NCBI RefSeq assembly: GCF_000346465.2
Contig: NC_034014.1
Coordinates: forward strand, 6,888,507 to 6,952,506
Direction of reading: 5' to 3'
Length of the DNA: 64,000 nt
Source: Prunus persica
Lineage: Eukaryota > Streptophyta > Magnoliopsida > Rosales > Rosaceae
Shown here in pieces: positions 21,572 through 32,500 of this stretch. The stretch's first letter is position 1; each line of letters starts with the position of its first letter. The translations under genes were made by a program, and so were the position numbers. Below the pieces are notes generated by a model that was not told the DNA's origin, did not search any database, and worked only from the letters and a program-made list of their open reading frames with translations.

Positions 21572-22438
21572 TCAACAAAAGCTTAATGCTGCAGCAGCAA
21601 CCATAGCAACTGCAATGGAGACAATGCCATTAAATTTAGGGATCAGAGTAGGCACAGCACCAGACTTCGTCAATTCAGCAACAGGACTGTCATCAGATGA
21701 TGACGTCTTTTTAGGCTTCTCTTGCACCGGAGACGGTGCCGGTGAAGGTGGATGATGCTTGGGAGCAAAAACACCATAAGGCTGGAGCACACTGTCAAGT
21801 TGGTAAATAGCAATTTGACTATCAGAGTAGACAGTGCCTGAAATGGAGGTGTTGACGAGACCAGATGATATGTTGACTGCCCTGCCTGATGTGGTAATGT
21901 TTAGTGGGTACTCAAATCCATCTCCAGCTTGGGTCCTCACTGGGTTGCTGAGAGTTTGGAAGTTTTGGATTGTGAGAAAATCTGGGATCAGATGGAATTG
22001 TAAGAGCTGGACTTTTTGCTCATCACTCAAAGAGTTGAGTGAGCCTGTGCTGAGCTTTGAGAAGGCACTGTCAGTGGGGGCTAAAACGGTGAGTTGGCTA
22101 TTTGAGTTGTTGAGTTGGCTGTAGAGCTGGTTGTCAACTTGGGTGCTTTTCAAAAGGCGGATTAAGACATTGAAGCCACCTGCTTTTTCAAGGATTTTGG
22201 TGATGTTGGTTGGGCCTGCAGGTGCAGGGGCATCAGCTGGTGGTGCTGGAACTGCTGGCCCTGTAATTGCTGGAGCAGCTGGGGCAATTGGGGCAGCTGG
22301 GGCAATTGGGGTAGCTGGGGCTGCAGGAGCAGCCGGAGCAGCAGCAGGAGCTTGGGATATGATTTTGGTGCAATGGGAAAGGAAGATGAGTGTAAGTGTG
22401 AGTGAGAAAAGAGGCAGATTCTGAAGCTTCATCATCAT
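21572..22438 (-). CDS. Fasciclin-like arabinogalactan protein (FLA11/12 type), copy 3
   Basis: A 288-residue intronless FLA: signal peptide (about 1-28), Ala-Pro region, FAS1 domain with LTVLAPTDSAF and the LLQFHLIPDFLT segment, SPAPSPV glycomodule and GPI-type tail (IVSIAVAMVAAAALSFC). It differs from copy 2 mainly by three fewer residues in the Ala-Pro region and a handful of substitutions. An upstream in-frame Met at 22495 is not preferred, for the same reason as in copy 2. A TATA box (TATAAAAA) lies at 22573-22580. Short, in-frame changes in the APA region are consistent with preserved function. Confidence 0.94.
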   Translation of the reverse strand: MMMKLQNLPLFSLTLTLIFLSHCTKIISQAPAAAPAAPAAPATPIAPAAPIAPAAPAITGPAVPAPPADAPAPAGPTNITKILEKAGGFNVLIRLLKSTQVDNQLYSQLNNSNSQLTVLAPTDSAFSKLSTGSLNSLSDEQKVQLLQFHLIPDFLTIQNFQTLSNPVRTQAGDGFEYPLNITTSGRAVNISSGLVNTSISGTVYSDSQIAIYQLDSVLQPYGVFAPKHHPPSPAPSPVQEKPKKTSSSDDSPVAELTKSGAVPTLIPKFNGIVSIAVAMVAAAALSFC

Positions 22439-23130
22439 GTTTTTGAGTGTGGTGGGTTTTGGCTTCTTAATTTGCTTGAAAACAAGTAATGCCAATGCTG
22501 GAGTGGTGCTTGCACAAGGTGATTGATATTTTGTGCAAGTGTTTGATATGAGTTTTGGGGGAATGGAGAGGGTTTTTATAAGTGGTGGGAGATGAGGGAT
22601 TTAGGTGAGGAGGGTGATAATTATTTGATCAGATATACACCCTTCGCAGTAAGCATGTCTGTCTTTGTTGGGAAGGTGAGAGAGAGGAAATGTAAGAGTG
22701 AGATTGTGGTGTTATAGCTACTAGTTTGCTTTCATCTAATCATTTGGTGTTTAGGATTTGCCTTGTTAGCTAATCATTTGGGGTTCAGGATTTACCTCCA
22801 CAGAAGCCCAACGCTTGTTTTGTTTCTAATTAAAACTTTCTTCTATTAACTTCCTACCCCGAAGAGTCCTAACCTTCGGGGTCCCGAAAATTATCTAATC
22901 ATTTGGATCCCGACAATTGTCTTCTCTTTCTCATATTATTCTGCTCTAGCTCCCTCCTCCTCTTTCTTTTCTTCTCCATCTCTCTCTCAGCCTCTCTCTA
23001 TTAAACAAATACGAGATGTGACTCGAGTTCTCCTAAGGTATACAATATTACAATTTGACTCAATCCACAAAAGCCTAACGCTTTTATCTAATCATGTAGG
23101 CTAATGCTGCAAGATCCTAAAATGCATTGT
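22439..23130. promoter_or_regulatory. FLA3 promoter and upstream spacer
   Basis: The conserved FLA promoter has a TATA box at 22573-22580 and the CTTCGCAGTAAGCATGTCTG block at about 22649-22668. Spacer sequence like that at 17870-18060 follows. There is no gene. Confidence 0.65.
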
Positions 23131-23503
23131 TGTATCAACATCTTGAAACACAATTTGCTAATGTATGTATAAATTGTGATAACTAAGCACTCTTGGAATG
23201 TACTTAGCACTCTGTCTGTTGAGTTTGGATGGAATAATACTTAGCACTCTCTCTGTTTTGTGTAATTGGGGGCTCTAGGCCCACACAAACTAACTACGTG
23301 TTTTTAGCAGTTGGTGTACCAGTATTGCATGGGTTCCCAAAGGCAACGGTGTTTTTGTTGCTGCTCATGCTGATGGAAACTTATATGTGTATGAGAAGGC
23401 AAGCCTTAATCTTCAGCTTTTCTTTTCTAAATGCTATTTTCTTCTTGTCTGGTTTTACTGTTTCTCTTGTTCTACTACATAAACTAAAATCAGTGTAATG
23501 CAG
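23131..23503 (+). pseudogene. Copied fragment of the WD40 gene (exon 5 and flanking introns)
   Basis: About 370 bp nearly identical to 30812-31179: the end of intron 4, all of exon 5 (translating to [19 protein letters not shown] sequence, here with one changed codon at the start) and the start of intron 5. Introns are included, so it is a DNA-level copy, not a retrocopy. There are no other exons beside it and no promoter. It sits inside the T-rich repeat shared by the FLA spacers, close to Helitron-like ends, and may have been carried by such an element. Confidence 0.85.
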
Positions 23504-24324
23504 TTTTTGTCTCAAATTTGGGTTATGTTTGTTATAGGTTGAGGATGAATTGTTGTTTTGGAGATTGTTCGGGAGTCTTTGGCTCAAATTCTGCAATGTA
23601 GTTTCGGTTTCGGTACAATTAGTTTTTCCATAAAAATGTTGTTCTGTTTACGTTTTAAGTAAATTTGTTTAGGGATCATTTCAATTTTAGTTATGTTCTT
23701 TTTCTGAATAAAAAAAATTTATATTCATTGATATCTACATTATTTTGTTATAGAATAGTAGTTGATTGTAGTTTTTGTTTGTTTTTTTCATTTACTATGA
23801 TTATGTCACTTCACTAATATCTATATTATCCTGGGATAGTCTAGTAGTTGATTGCATTTTTTTTTTCTTTTTGCAGTTTCTGTTTTTGTTGTATTTTTCT
23901 TAGAGTTATAAATGATTGAAATTTATGTGTTCGTTTTACTCCATTGATATCTACATTGTTTTGCTTTAGAGTAGTGGTTTTATTGCAGTTTTTGTTTTTA
24001 CATTCTTTTGCTTTATTGCAGTTTTGTGTTTGTTTCACTTCAATGGTACCTACATTACTTGGTTATAAAAGTAGTAGTTGATTGCAATTTCTGTTTTTTT
24101 GTTTATTATAAGGATTATGATTTTTATAGGTTGATGATCGATTATAGTTTTGGAGGTGATTCTGGAGTGTTTGGCTGAAATTATGCAGTGCAGTTTTGGT
24201 TTCGTTAAAATTTGTTTTCTAGAATCTGCAGTGCAATTTACGTTTGACGTACATTTGATAAGAGATCATTTGAGTTTTATTTATGTTTTTTTAAGGCAGT
24301 GCATTTCTGTTTTTGTTTTACTAT
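23504..24324. repeat. T-rich degenerate repeat, second copy
   Basis: Homologous to about 19400-20250 (shared 'gttgttcgggagtctttggc' and the 'ttgttatagaatagtagttg' units). Non-coding. Confidence 0.65.
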
Positions 24325-24518
24325 TAAATGAGGATAATATGGTAAATTCACACTTTTTCATATTAAACAAATTAAAAATAAAAGAAAATTCAGATAATGG
24401 ATCCTATTTTTATGGAACACAACTACCCATTATCTTTTTAATTCTAAAATAAATTTAAATTTATAAATAAAATAAAAAAAACTCCCTCAGACCCGGAAGC
24501 GCGTTCGAAAAGGCTAGT
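24325..24518 (+). mobile_element. Helitron-like element e, 5' truncated
   Basis: The interior matches the family (AAATGAGGATAATATGGTAA) and it ends with 'cggaagcgcgttcgaaaagg' followed by CTAGT at 24514-24518. The 5' part is missing. Confidence 0.5.
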
Positions 24519-24553
24519 ATATATATATATATGTTGTTTTGTATTGCAGTTTA

Positions 24554-24830
24554 TCTATATATATAAAGCAAAAGGCAGAGAATGGTGAAACATTCAAAAT
24601 ACCAGAAAATGCCCAACATTAAGAATTCAAATTATTAATTAAATGAGGATAATATGGTAAATTCACACTTTTTCATATTTAAAAAAATTAAAAGAAAAAG
24701 AAAAAGCAGATAATGGATCCTATTTTTATGAAACACAACTACCCATTATCTTTTTTAATTCTAAAATAAATTTACTTATTTTTTTAAAAAAACTTCTCGC
24801 AAGCGCGGAAGCGCGTGCAGAGAGGCTAGT
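24554..24830 (+). mobile_element. Helitron-like element f, both ends present
   Basis: It starts TCTATATATATAAAGC just after an A and ends CTAGT at 24826-24830. Before the end is a GC-rich imperfect hairpin (CTCGCA...TGCAGAG, 24796-24822). At 277 bp it is non-autonomous. Confidence 0.6.
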
Positions 24831-25778
24831 ATTATATAAACCTAAAACATACCAACATAATATACATAAGGGTTTAAAATTTATAAGATTTTGTAACTTT
24901 AAATTGATTTATTCATGTATAACTCTAGAGCATGAGGGATTTGGGATAAATTGTGCGTGAAGTGGTGTTGAATATATTATATATATATATATTTTTTAAA
25001 GTTGACTGTTAATATAAATATTATGTAACTAAACAAATATCATAAAAATAAGGTTAGTATAGTGGTTTGTAATTGAGGCTTCCTTCTTTGAGGGTCAAGG
25101 AGGCGACGGTGGTGGCTGGCTGGAGGTGGGTCACAGGACATGTGGCATAGGATGATTGACTTCAAATAAATTGGTTAAAATATAAAAGAAGTGACAATGT
25201 GTGTAATTTTTAGATTTTTTATTATATTATTGTAAAATTGGATAGTATATTTTAGTCATTGAGCTTATCTAGAATAAGTAAAATTCTCTTATCAGATACC
25301 ACATTGTTATAGTATATATTGATCTTATACCAAAACTCCCTAGATTTTGTACATCTCTCTTATAACGGGGTTCAAAATGTAGTAAAATTTTATTGATTGT
25401 TGGTACGTCACACTTATAATATTGTGCACACCTCAACAAATTTCGTGTTCATATGCTGAAGCATTCAAGATCAATTTATTCTAAAAATTCAAAATGGTAC
25501 TCCAAAAGTGAAAAAGGATTGATCAAAACCCATGTACTAATTTTGTGGAGGAATTTACACAAGTTTCTCAAAATACAAAGAAACCGAAGATGATTACAAA
25601 TGAAAATATTACAGATACAAAGAACAAAACAGATGAGGAACCCAATGAAAAATTTAACTAAACAGTATTGGTCTCACATACAGATCACATTTCTGACATG
25701 CATAACAACAATTATTCCAAACCAGTCACCGGACATCATTACCCTTCAATCCAACTCCAATTGGAACAAACAATTCTG
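24831..25778. other. FLA4 downstream spacer
   Basis: AT-rich with no gene seen. From about 25478 the sequence matches the 3' flank shared by all FLA copies and probably includes the FLA4 3' UTR. Confidence 0.6.
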
Positions 25779-26615
25779 TCACAAAAAGCTTAACGCTGCA
25801 GCAGCAACCACAGAAACTGCAATGGAAACAACGCCATTAAGTTTGGAGATCAGAGTAGGCACAGCACCAGACTTCACTTGAGAAACAGGACTGTCATCAG
25901 ATGACGTCTTCTTAGGCTTCTCTTGCGCAGGAGCCGGTGCCGGTGAAGGTGGCTGAGGCTTGGGAGCAAAAACACCATAAGGCTTGAGCACACTGTCAAC
26001 TTGGTAAATAGCCAATTGGCCATCAGAGTAGACAGTGCCTGAAATGGAGGTGTTGACAAGACCTGTTGTTATGTTGACTGCCCTGCCTGATGTGGTGATG
26101 TTTAGTGGGTACTCAAATCCATCTCCAGCTTGGGTTCTCACTGGGTTGCTGAGTGTTTGGAAGTTTTGGACTGTGAGAAAATCTGGGATCAGATGGAATT
26201 GTAACAGCTGGACTTTTTGCTCATCACTCAAAGAGTTGAGTGATCCTGTCTTGAGCTGTGAGAAGCCATTATCGGTTGGCGCTAAAATTGTGAGTTCACT
26301 GTTTGAGTTGTTGAGTTGGCTGTAGAGCTGGTTATCAACTTGGGTGCTTTTCAAAAGGCGGATAAAGATGTTGAAGCCACCTGCTTTTTCAAGGATTTTG
26401 GTGATGTTGGTTGGGCCTAGTGATGCAGGGGCATCGGCTGGTGGTGATGGCACTGCCGGCCCGGTAATTGATGGGGCAGCAGGGGCAGCCGGGGCAACTG
26501 GGGCAGCTGGGGCAGCTGGGGCAGCAGCAGGGGCTTGGGCTAAGATTTTGGTGCATTGGGAGAGGGAGATGAGCAGGAGTGTAAGTGAGAAGAGAGGCTG
26601 ATTCATCATCTTCAT
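25779..26615 (-). CDS. Fasciclin-like arabinogalactan protein (FLA11/12 type), copy 4
   Basis: A 278-residue intronless FLA, the most diverged of the four. Signal peptide (about 1-27, MKMMNQPLFS start), a short Ala-Pro region (about 20 residues against about 30 in the other copies), a FAS1 domain with a modified H1 segment (LTILAPTDNGFSQL), a SPAPAPA glycomodule, a Lys/Ser/Asp linker and a GPI-type hydrophobic tail. Start chosen as the first Met. Its promoter keeps the block at 26796-26838, but the TATA position reads AAATAAAAA. It likely encodes the same kind of GPI-anchored cell-wall AGP. Confidence 0.94.
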   Translation of the reverse strand: MKMMNQPLFSLTLLLISLSQCTKILAQAPAAAPAAPAAPVAPAAPAAPSITGPAVPSPPADAPASLGPTNITKILEKAGGFNIFIRLLKSTQVDNQLYSQLNNSNSELTILAPTDNGFSQLKTGSLNSLSDEQKVQLLQFHLIPDFLTVQNFQTLSNPVRTQAGDGFEYPLNITTSGRAVNITTGLVNTSISGTVYSDGQLAIYQVDSVLKPYGVFAPKPQPPSPAPAPAQEKPKKTSSDDSPVSQVKSGAVPTLISKLNGVVSIAVSVVAAAALSFL

Positions 26616-27780
26616 TTTGAGTGTACTTGGATTGGATGTGGCTTCTTAATTTGCTTGGAAACAATTAAGAAGCACAAGGTGTTTGATATTTGGAGAAGGT
26701 GTTTGATATGAGTTTTGAGGGTAAGGAGGAGGGTTTTTATTTGTGGTGGGAGAGGAGGGATTAGGTGAGAGAAACTTAATTCTGTGAGCAGTAATGCAAC
26801 CTTAGTAGTTAACATGTCTGTCTTTGTTGGGAAGGAGAGAATGAATGCAAAGTGAGATTAGGGTGTCAGAGCTACTAGTTTGCTTGGGAAAGCAGGAAGA
26901 AGAAAAAAAGAAAGCAAATCAAGTGGGTGTGGGCAAATAAAGCTACAGAAGTGTGTGATTGCTTTGTTTTCACTTATAATATGTATGCTTTAGGCAAAGG
27001 TAAAAAAAAACCATGAAATCAAATAAAGAGATGCATATGCCGAGCTTAATACCAAACCAGAAATAAAGAGATGCACATGATTTGCTTGCAATAACAAACT
27101 TACGAAAGAAGTGTGGGTTTTTGCTTTTGCAAGAGCAAATGATGATGATGATTGATGAGGATTTGCAACTTGTACATATGCCCTATGTATGGCCCAACCT
27201 CATGGATAAAATCCCTTGCTCTGTGTCTCTGCTGATTGCTCCAAGGAGGTCACCTTCACAGATCTTTCTATTTTCCTTTTGGGTTTTTTGGTGCAGGGAC
27301 CTCTATCAGTTGACGTAGCCATGTTGATTCTGAAATTTCTCTTTCTATGTGTTTCATTGAAGCAACTTATAATAAATTGAACATGTTCACTTCATATGTA
27401 AATAATTACATTATAATTAAAGTCAAAACCAAATCTGTGAAACTGTACGTGAGAGCGAGAGCTGAACCATGTTAGGGCTGCTCTAGGGGTTCTTTTTACA
27501 ATTAGCCCACCTCTCCTAAGCTCATATGCAATAGTTCACACATTTATAAGCAAAAAAAGACCAGACATTCAACTTCAACAAACTTGGCTGTATTTTTTTT
27601 TCTTTTCTGGTATATGTAAGTTGAAAACTTTAACAATTAGCATACCTCCATACGTTATCTATATCTCACACTAAAAAAATGAAAACTAAAAATAAAAAAC
27701 GAAAGCATATGTGGGTTAGATTAGTTGGTCAAGGCAGTGCGGCCATCCCCTTCGATCCCCCTCCATTTACATTAGAGTAG
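26616..27780. other. FLA4 promoter and intergenic region
   Basis: 26616-26900 is the FLA promoter, with its left boundary resembling 1-160. Beyond this I see no gene: a 78-codon open frame at 27082-27318 has no recognisable domain. Near 27715-27770 a segment (TAGTTGGTCAAGG ... TTCGATCCCC) resembles tRNA-type A and B boxes and may be a SINE. Confidence 0.5.
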
Positions 27781-27789
27781 TTTAGAATA

Positions 27790-28235
27790 GTCAAAAAGTC
27801 ATTTTTGGTCCCTCTAGTTTCAATTTGATCAATTTTTTCCCTATAGTTTCAATTCCGAGCAATTTAAGAACAACCCCCAATTTATTGTCAAATTACTATA
27901 ATATGGAAGGACATTTCGGTCCAACTTACAACCCTTCCATAATCACCCCAACAAAAACCCAGCAGCCCCTACCCAAGATAAAATAGGGACTTGAGACTTG
28001 AAAGCATAAGAAAAACTACATTAGGGGTTGCTTTGGTGGCTAGGGAATAGTTGTGGAGGGGATGCAAAATTAGACCGAAATACCCCTCTATATTAAAGTA
28101 ATTTCACAAAAAATTGAAGATTATCTTTGAATTGTTCGAAATTGAGACTATAAGGACAAAATTAATTAAATTAAAACGACATTGACCAAAATAATAAAAG
28201 TAACAAACTATACGAACCAAACATTATTTTTTACC
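27790..28235. mobile_element. Mutator-type foldback MITE
   Basis: A 446-bp element whose left end (GTCAAAAAGTCATTTTTGGT) and reversed right end (GGTAAAAAATAATGTTTGGT) are similar. The inverted similarity extends over more than 120 bp, through 'ccctatagtttcaatt' and its counterpart. It is flanked by a perfect 9-bp duplication TTTAGAATA (27781-27789 and 28236-28244), the size made by Mutator-like transposases. There is no coding capacity. Confidence 0.88.
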
Positions 28236-28244
28236 TTTAGAATA

Positions 28245-29595
28245 TCCCACTAATTGTCTTTGTTGTCTAGGCATCGTAGGCCTCTAAAAGTTGAGTAACG
28301 ACAAGTAGTAGAGAATCAATTGTACTTTTACTTAGCTGATACTATATTGAACAGAGAGAGAGAGAAGAAAACTAAGAGCCCATCAGCCTTGTCATCTCCA
28401 GTTACAAATATTAGCCCATCTTAGAAACCCACATGGAGCCAACCCAACCCAAATAGTGAACGCACAACAAAATGAAAGGAAAGGAGGCAGTGGCAATTGA
28501 GGATACGACTTTATGCCCGACATGAAGTTTTTAACTGTTTTTTTGTTGGGATATCCGTCATGGATTTTTAGCGGTTTAGGTTGATAGTTACTTGACACAC
28601 GAACACTGATAATAAACAAGTCAAGTTAATGTAAAATTCAACAATTCAATTTCCACACAATAAATACAATTAACTAGTATAACATGAATTCAACTTCTTG
28701 TTGCGTTTAGTTATTGAAGAAGTTGTATTCATATTCAATACCTTCATTGCTTTGTACTTATTTTGAAGAAATTAATTTTTTTCATTAATATGTAATGTAT
28801 TAAGTGTTGTATAATAATATGACATTCCTTCTTTTATTATTATAGTTTTATAAGTATTCATTGACTAAGTGAAACTTTATCTTATAAGTAATCCATAAGG
28901 GAGAGGTTTTGTTTAGAAATTAAGAAAATAATTATATATGTGAGTTAATTTGAATCACTTTACAAATAAACTAAAATAAGATAACACACCACTTAGTATA
29001 AAGTTATTCGTTATTTTTCTTATGTACACATGAAATGTCATTACTTAAAATAAGATAACACACCACTAATTCAGTGTTAGTTAAATTGGAGTAGCCCAAA
29101 CTTTTAATTTGCTCTCAAGTAATTTTAAATTTATAACTTTATGATACCCGTATGTGTGAGTTTCCCTTACCTTTCTTAAATTTGAAAAAAAGTAAATGAT
29201 AACACATCATTTACTTTGCAACACAAACACGAAATGACACAAATGGTCAAACTCCTCTAGTGTTTCTTTTTTCTTTTTCAAATTTTCTACAAGTTAACAA
29301 CCAGCAAACACGTGGACTTGCCCTCATCCTTCCTAACACTGACCTCCATCTCCATTTGTTCTCTAAAGTGCAAACTCCAAAGTCAACCACGTTCCAAATA
29401 GAAGAAAACAAAAACCACACTTTCCTTTTCCTTTCCCACTTTCACAATCTCATCGGAGACACCAATACACCGCGAAGCACCCGATCCCTCCTCTCGGCGA
29501 GAAGAAGAACAGCATACAAGAAAAGAGCACCCAGTCAAAAACACTCTACGATGTTGTTTCTGTGTTAGAGTCTGTTACTCTGAATTTCGTCCACG
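28245..29595. other. Upstream region of the WD40 gene
   Basis: AT-rich, no gene visible. The last 300 bp become CT-rich and probably include the 5' UTR. I could not pick a convincing TATA box. Confidence 0.5.
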
Positions 29596-32500
29596 ATGTT
29601 CAACAACGGCTACAACAACAACAACAACAGAAACGGATTGAACTCGATGTCGCCCACATCATCATCGACAACGACGACGACCCAAACGACGTCGTCTTCT
29701 TCGTCTTCCTCAGCAGCAACAACAAATTCCCAAACCCAGTCCCTTATAAAGGCCTATTTCAAAACCCCAGAGGGCCGCTACAAGCTTCACTCGGAGAAGA
29801 CTCGGCCTCCCAATCTCCTTCCTTATTCGTACGCCAAGTCAATTTCTCAGGTACCCAAACGAATTTAATTGATGAGTGTGATCCAAACAGGGCCTAATTA
29901 ATTGCTGGGTTAGTTGTCTCTCTCGCTCTCTCTCTGTTGACTCGGAGTTAGTCAGTGTTTGGTTCTGAATTTTAGGTGACCGTAGCCCAGCTCAAGGATA
30001 AGCCTAGCCAGCCTGCGCTGACGCCCAGTTTCAGCACCACAGGAGTGAGGTCTGCGGCGGCGAGGCTGCTGGGAGGAAATGGTGGCAAAGCTCTCAGCTT
30101 TGTGGGAGGGGGTGGCTATAGCAAAACCAGCAATGGAAGTAGTAGAAGTAGTCATTTTGGAGGGTCTAATGGGACCCATTATACAAATAGTTCCAGTCAC
30201 GGTGGCAAAGGGTTCTTTTTGGTTTTCAATGTTGGAGATACTGTTTATATCAGTGACCTCAATTCGCCTGACAAGGTAAATTTGGTGTTCTTTGGGATGT
30301 GTTTGGATTTTTTGTTGGGTTTGGACATTTTGGTTTTTGTTTTTTGGGAATTTTGTGTAAAGGGTTGTGGGAAATTTGTGTGCAGGATCCTATAAAATCA
30401 TTGCATTTTAGTAATTCGAATCCGGTGTGTCATGCATTTGATTCTGAAGCCAAGGATGGGCATGACTTGCTTATTGGATTGAGCTCTGGAGATAGTAAGA
30501 ATTTCTTTGTATATAGTCTACGGGGTCTTCTGAAGATGAGGGTGTTTGTGACTTGCTTACTCTGTGTGTTGTTGTAGTTTATTCGGTGTCTTTGAGACAG
30601 CAATTGCAAGATTCTGGAAAGAAGCTTGTTGGTGCCCAACATTATAACAAAGAAGGTTCTGTCAGTTGCAGGCAAGAATTTAGTCTCAACTTCACTTTCT
30701 GACACTTCTTTATCTGTTTACTTTGTCTTCTTTATTGTTTCTGTCGTTGTGGCTGTATGTTTCTATCGGGAATGGAAATCATCATAATTTATGGTGTACA
30801 AATGCGGGTTGTTGTATCAACCTCTTGAAATACAGTTTGCTAATGTATGTATAAATTGTGATAACTAAGCACTCTTGGAATGTACTTAGCACTCTGTCTG
30901 TTGAGTTTGGATGGAATATACTTAGCACTCTCTGTTTTGTGTAATTGGGGGCACTGGGCCCACACAAACTAACTACTTGTTTTTAGCAGTCGGTGTACCA
31001 GTATTGCATGGGTTCCCAAAGGCAACGGTGTTTTTGTTGCTGCTCATGCTGATGGAAACTTGTATGTGTATGAGAAGGCAAGCCTTAACCTTCAGCTTTT
31101 ATTTTCTAAATGCTATTTTCTTCTTGTCTGGTTTTACTGTTTCTCTTGTTCTACTACATAAACTAAAATCAGTGTAATTTATTTTAGAGTAAGGATAGTG
31201 CTGCTGAATCTTCTTTCCCTGTTATAAAGGATCATACTCAATTTTCGGTGTCTCATTCAAGATCCAGTAAGGTAATATAAATGGTTAAAATTTCATTGCA
31301 TGTATTAAGTAGTTCATTGTTATGCATATTTGCTGCTTATGTAAAACCTTGGCTTTTAAAGATCACCCTATTATTTTCAGGTCCAGATCATATTAATACT
31401 GTTGTTGGCCATTATAACCAACATTTTTGTTGTCGCTGCTTCTACAATACTCACATATGGCTAATCAAAATTGGAACTTTGTATTTCCTTCAAGAACCAA
31501 ATATAGAACTATTGACCATCTTCCTTGGGGTTTCTTGTTTTCTTCACCTTTTTTTCCTTTTTATGTTTTATCCAGAATAATCCAATTTCCAGATGGCATA
31601 TTTGCCAAGGTTCAGTAAACAGCATTGCTTACTCACCAGATGGGACATATTTGGCAACAGTTGGTAGAGATGGTATTTCTCTCTGTTAGGCTTGTGACTT
31701 TATGGATGAGTGCATCTGTTAATTGGTGTTGATGTTGGGTGCTATATGTAGGCTACTTGCGAGTATTTGACTACTCAAAAGAACAACTAATATTCGGTGG
31801 CAAGAGTTACTATGGTGCTCTTCTTTGTTGCGCCTGGAGGTAAAAAGATTTTTTTTTTTTATTTTAAATTTTAATTTCGTTGACATTTGAATTATGCTCG
31901 ATCAAGTCTAAACCCTTGTGTATCACATGATGTCTTCATTAGTGATATTTGTCATTAAGAATTACGCCATATGATGCTCCTAATTGACCTTCATTACGTG
32001 TTGTTTCTCAGTCCGGATGAGAAATACATTTTGACTGGAGGGGAAGAGGATCTCGTTACAGTATGGAGCATGGAAGATCGAAAGGTAGTAGCTTGGGGTG
32101 AAGGGCACAACTCATGGGTACAGTTTCAGCAGAACTTTGTGCATATTAATTGAGTTCTCCCTCCCTCCCTCTTTTTCATTCATCATAACTCATGGAAATC
32201 TTACACCTTTTAGCCTTAATGTTTGCAGGTTAGTGGTGTGGCTTTTGACTCATATTGGTCACCACCAAGTTCAGATGACACAGAAGAAAATATTGTCTAC
32301 CGTTTTGGTTCTGTGGGTCAGGTATTTGCTTTTCTTCCCTTCTCTAACCCCCCAAAAGTCAATGCTGAGATCCCATGCTTAGCTTATTTAAGAATACAAA
32401 TCAGTTAAGAGCTTATCTTTATCAGCTTATAGTATTTTATATCATTCCAACTCCACCCCATCACCCCGCTAAGCTACACATTCTATCGAAATTTTCTCAT

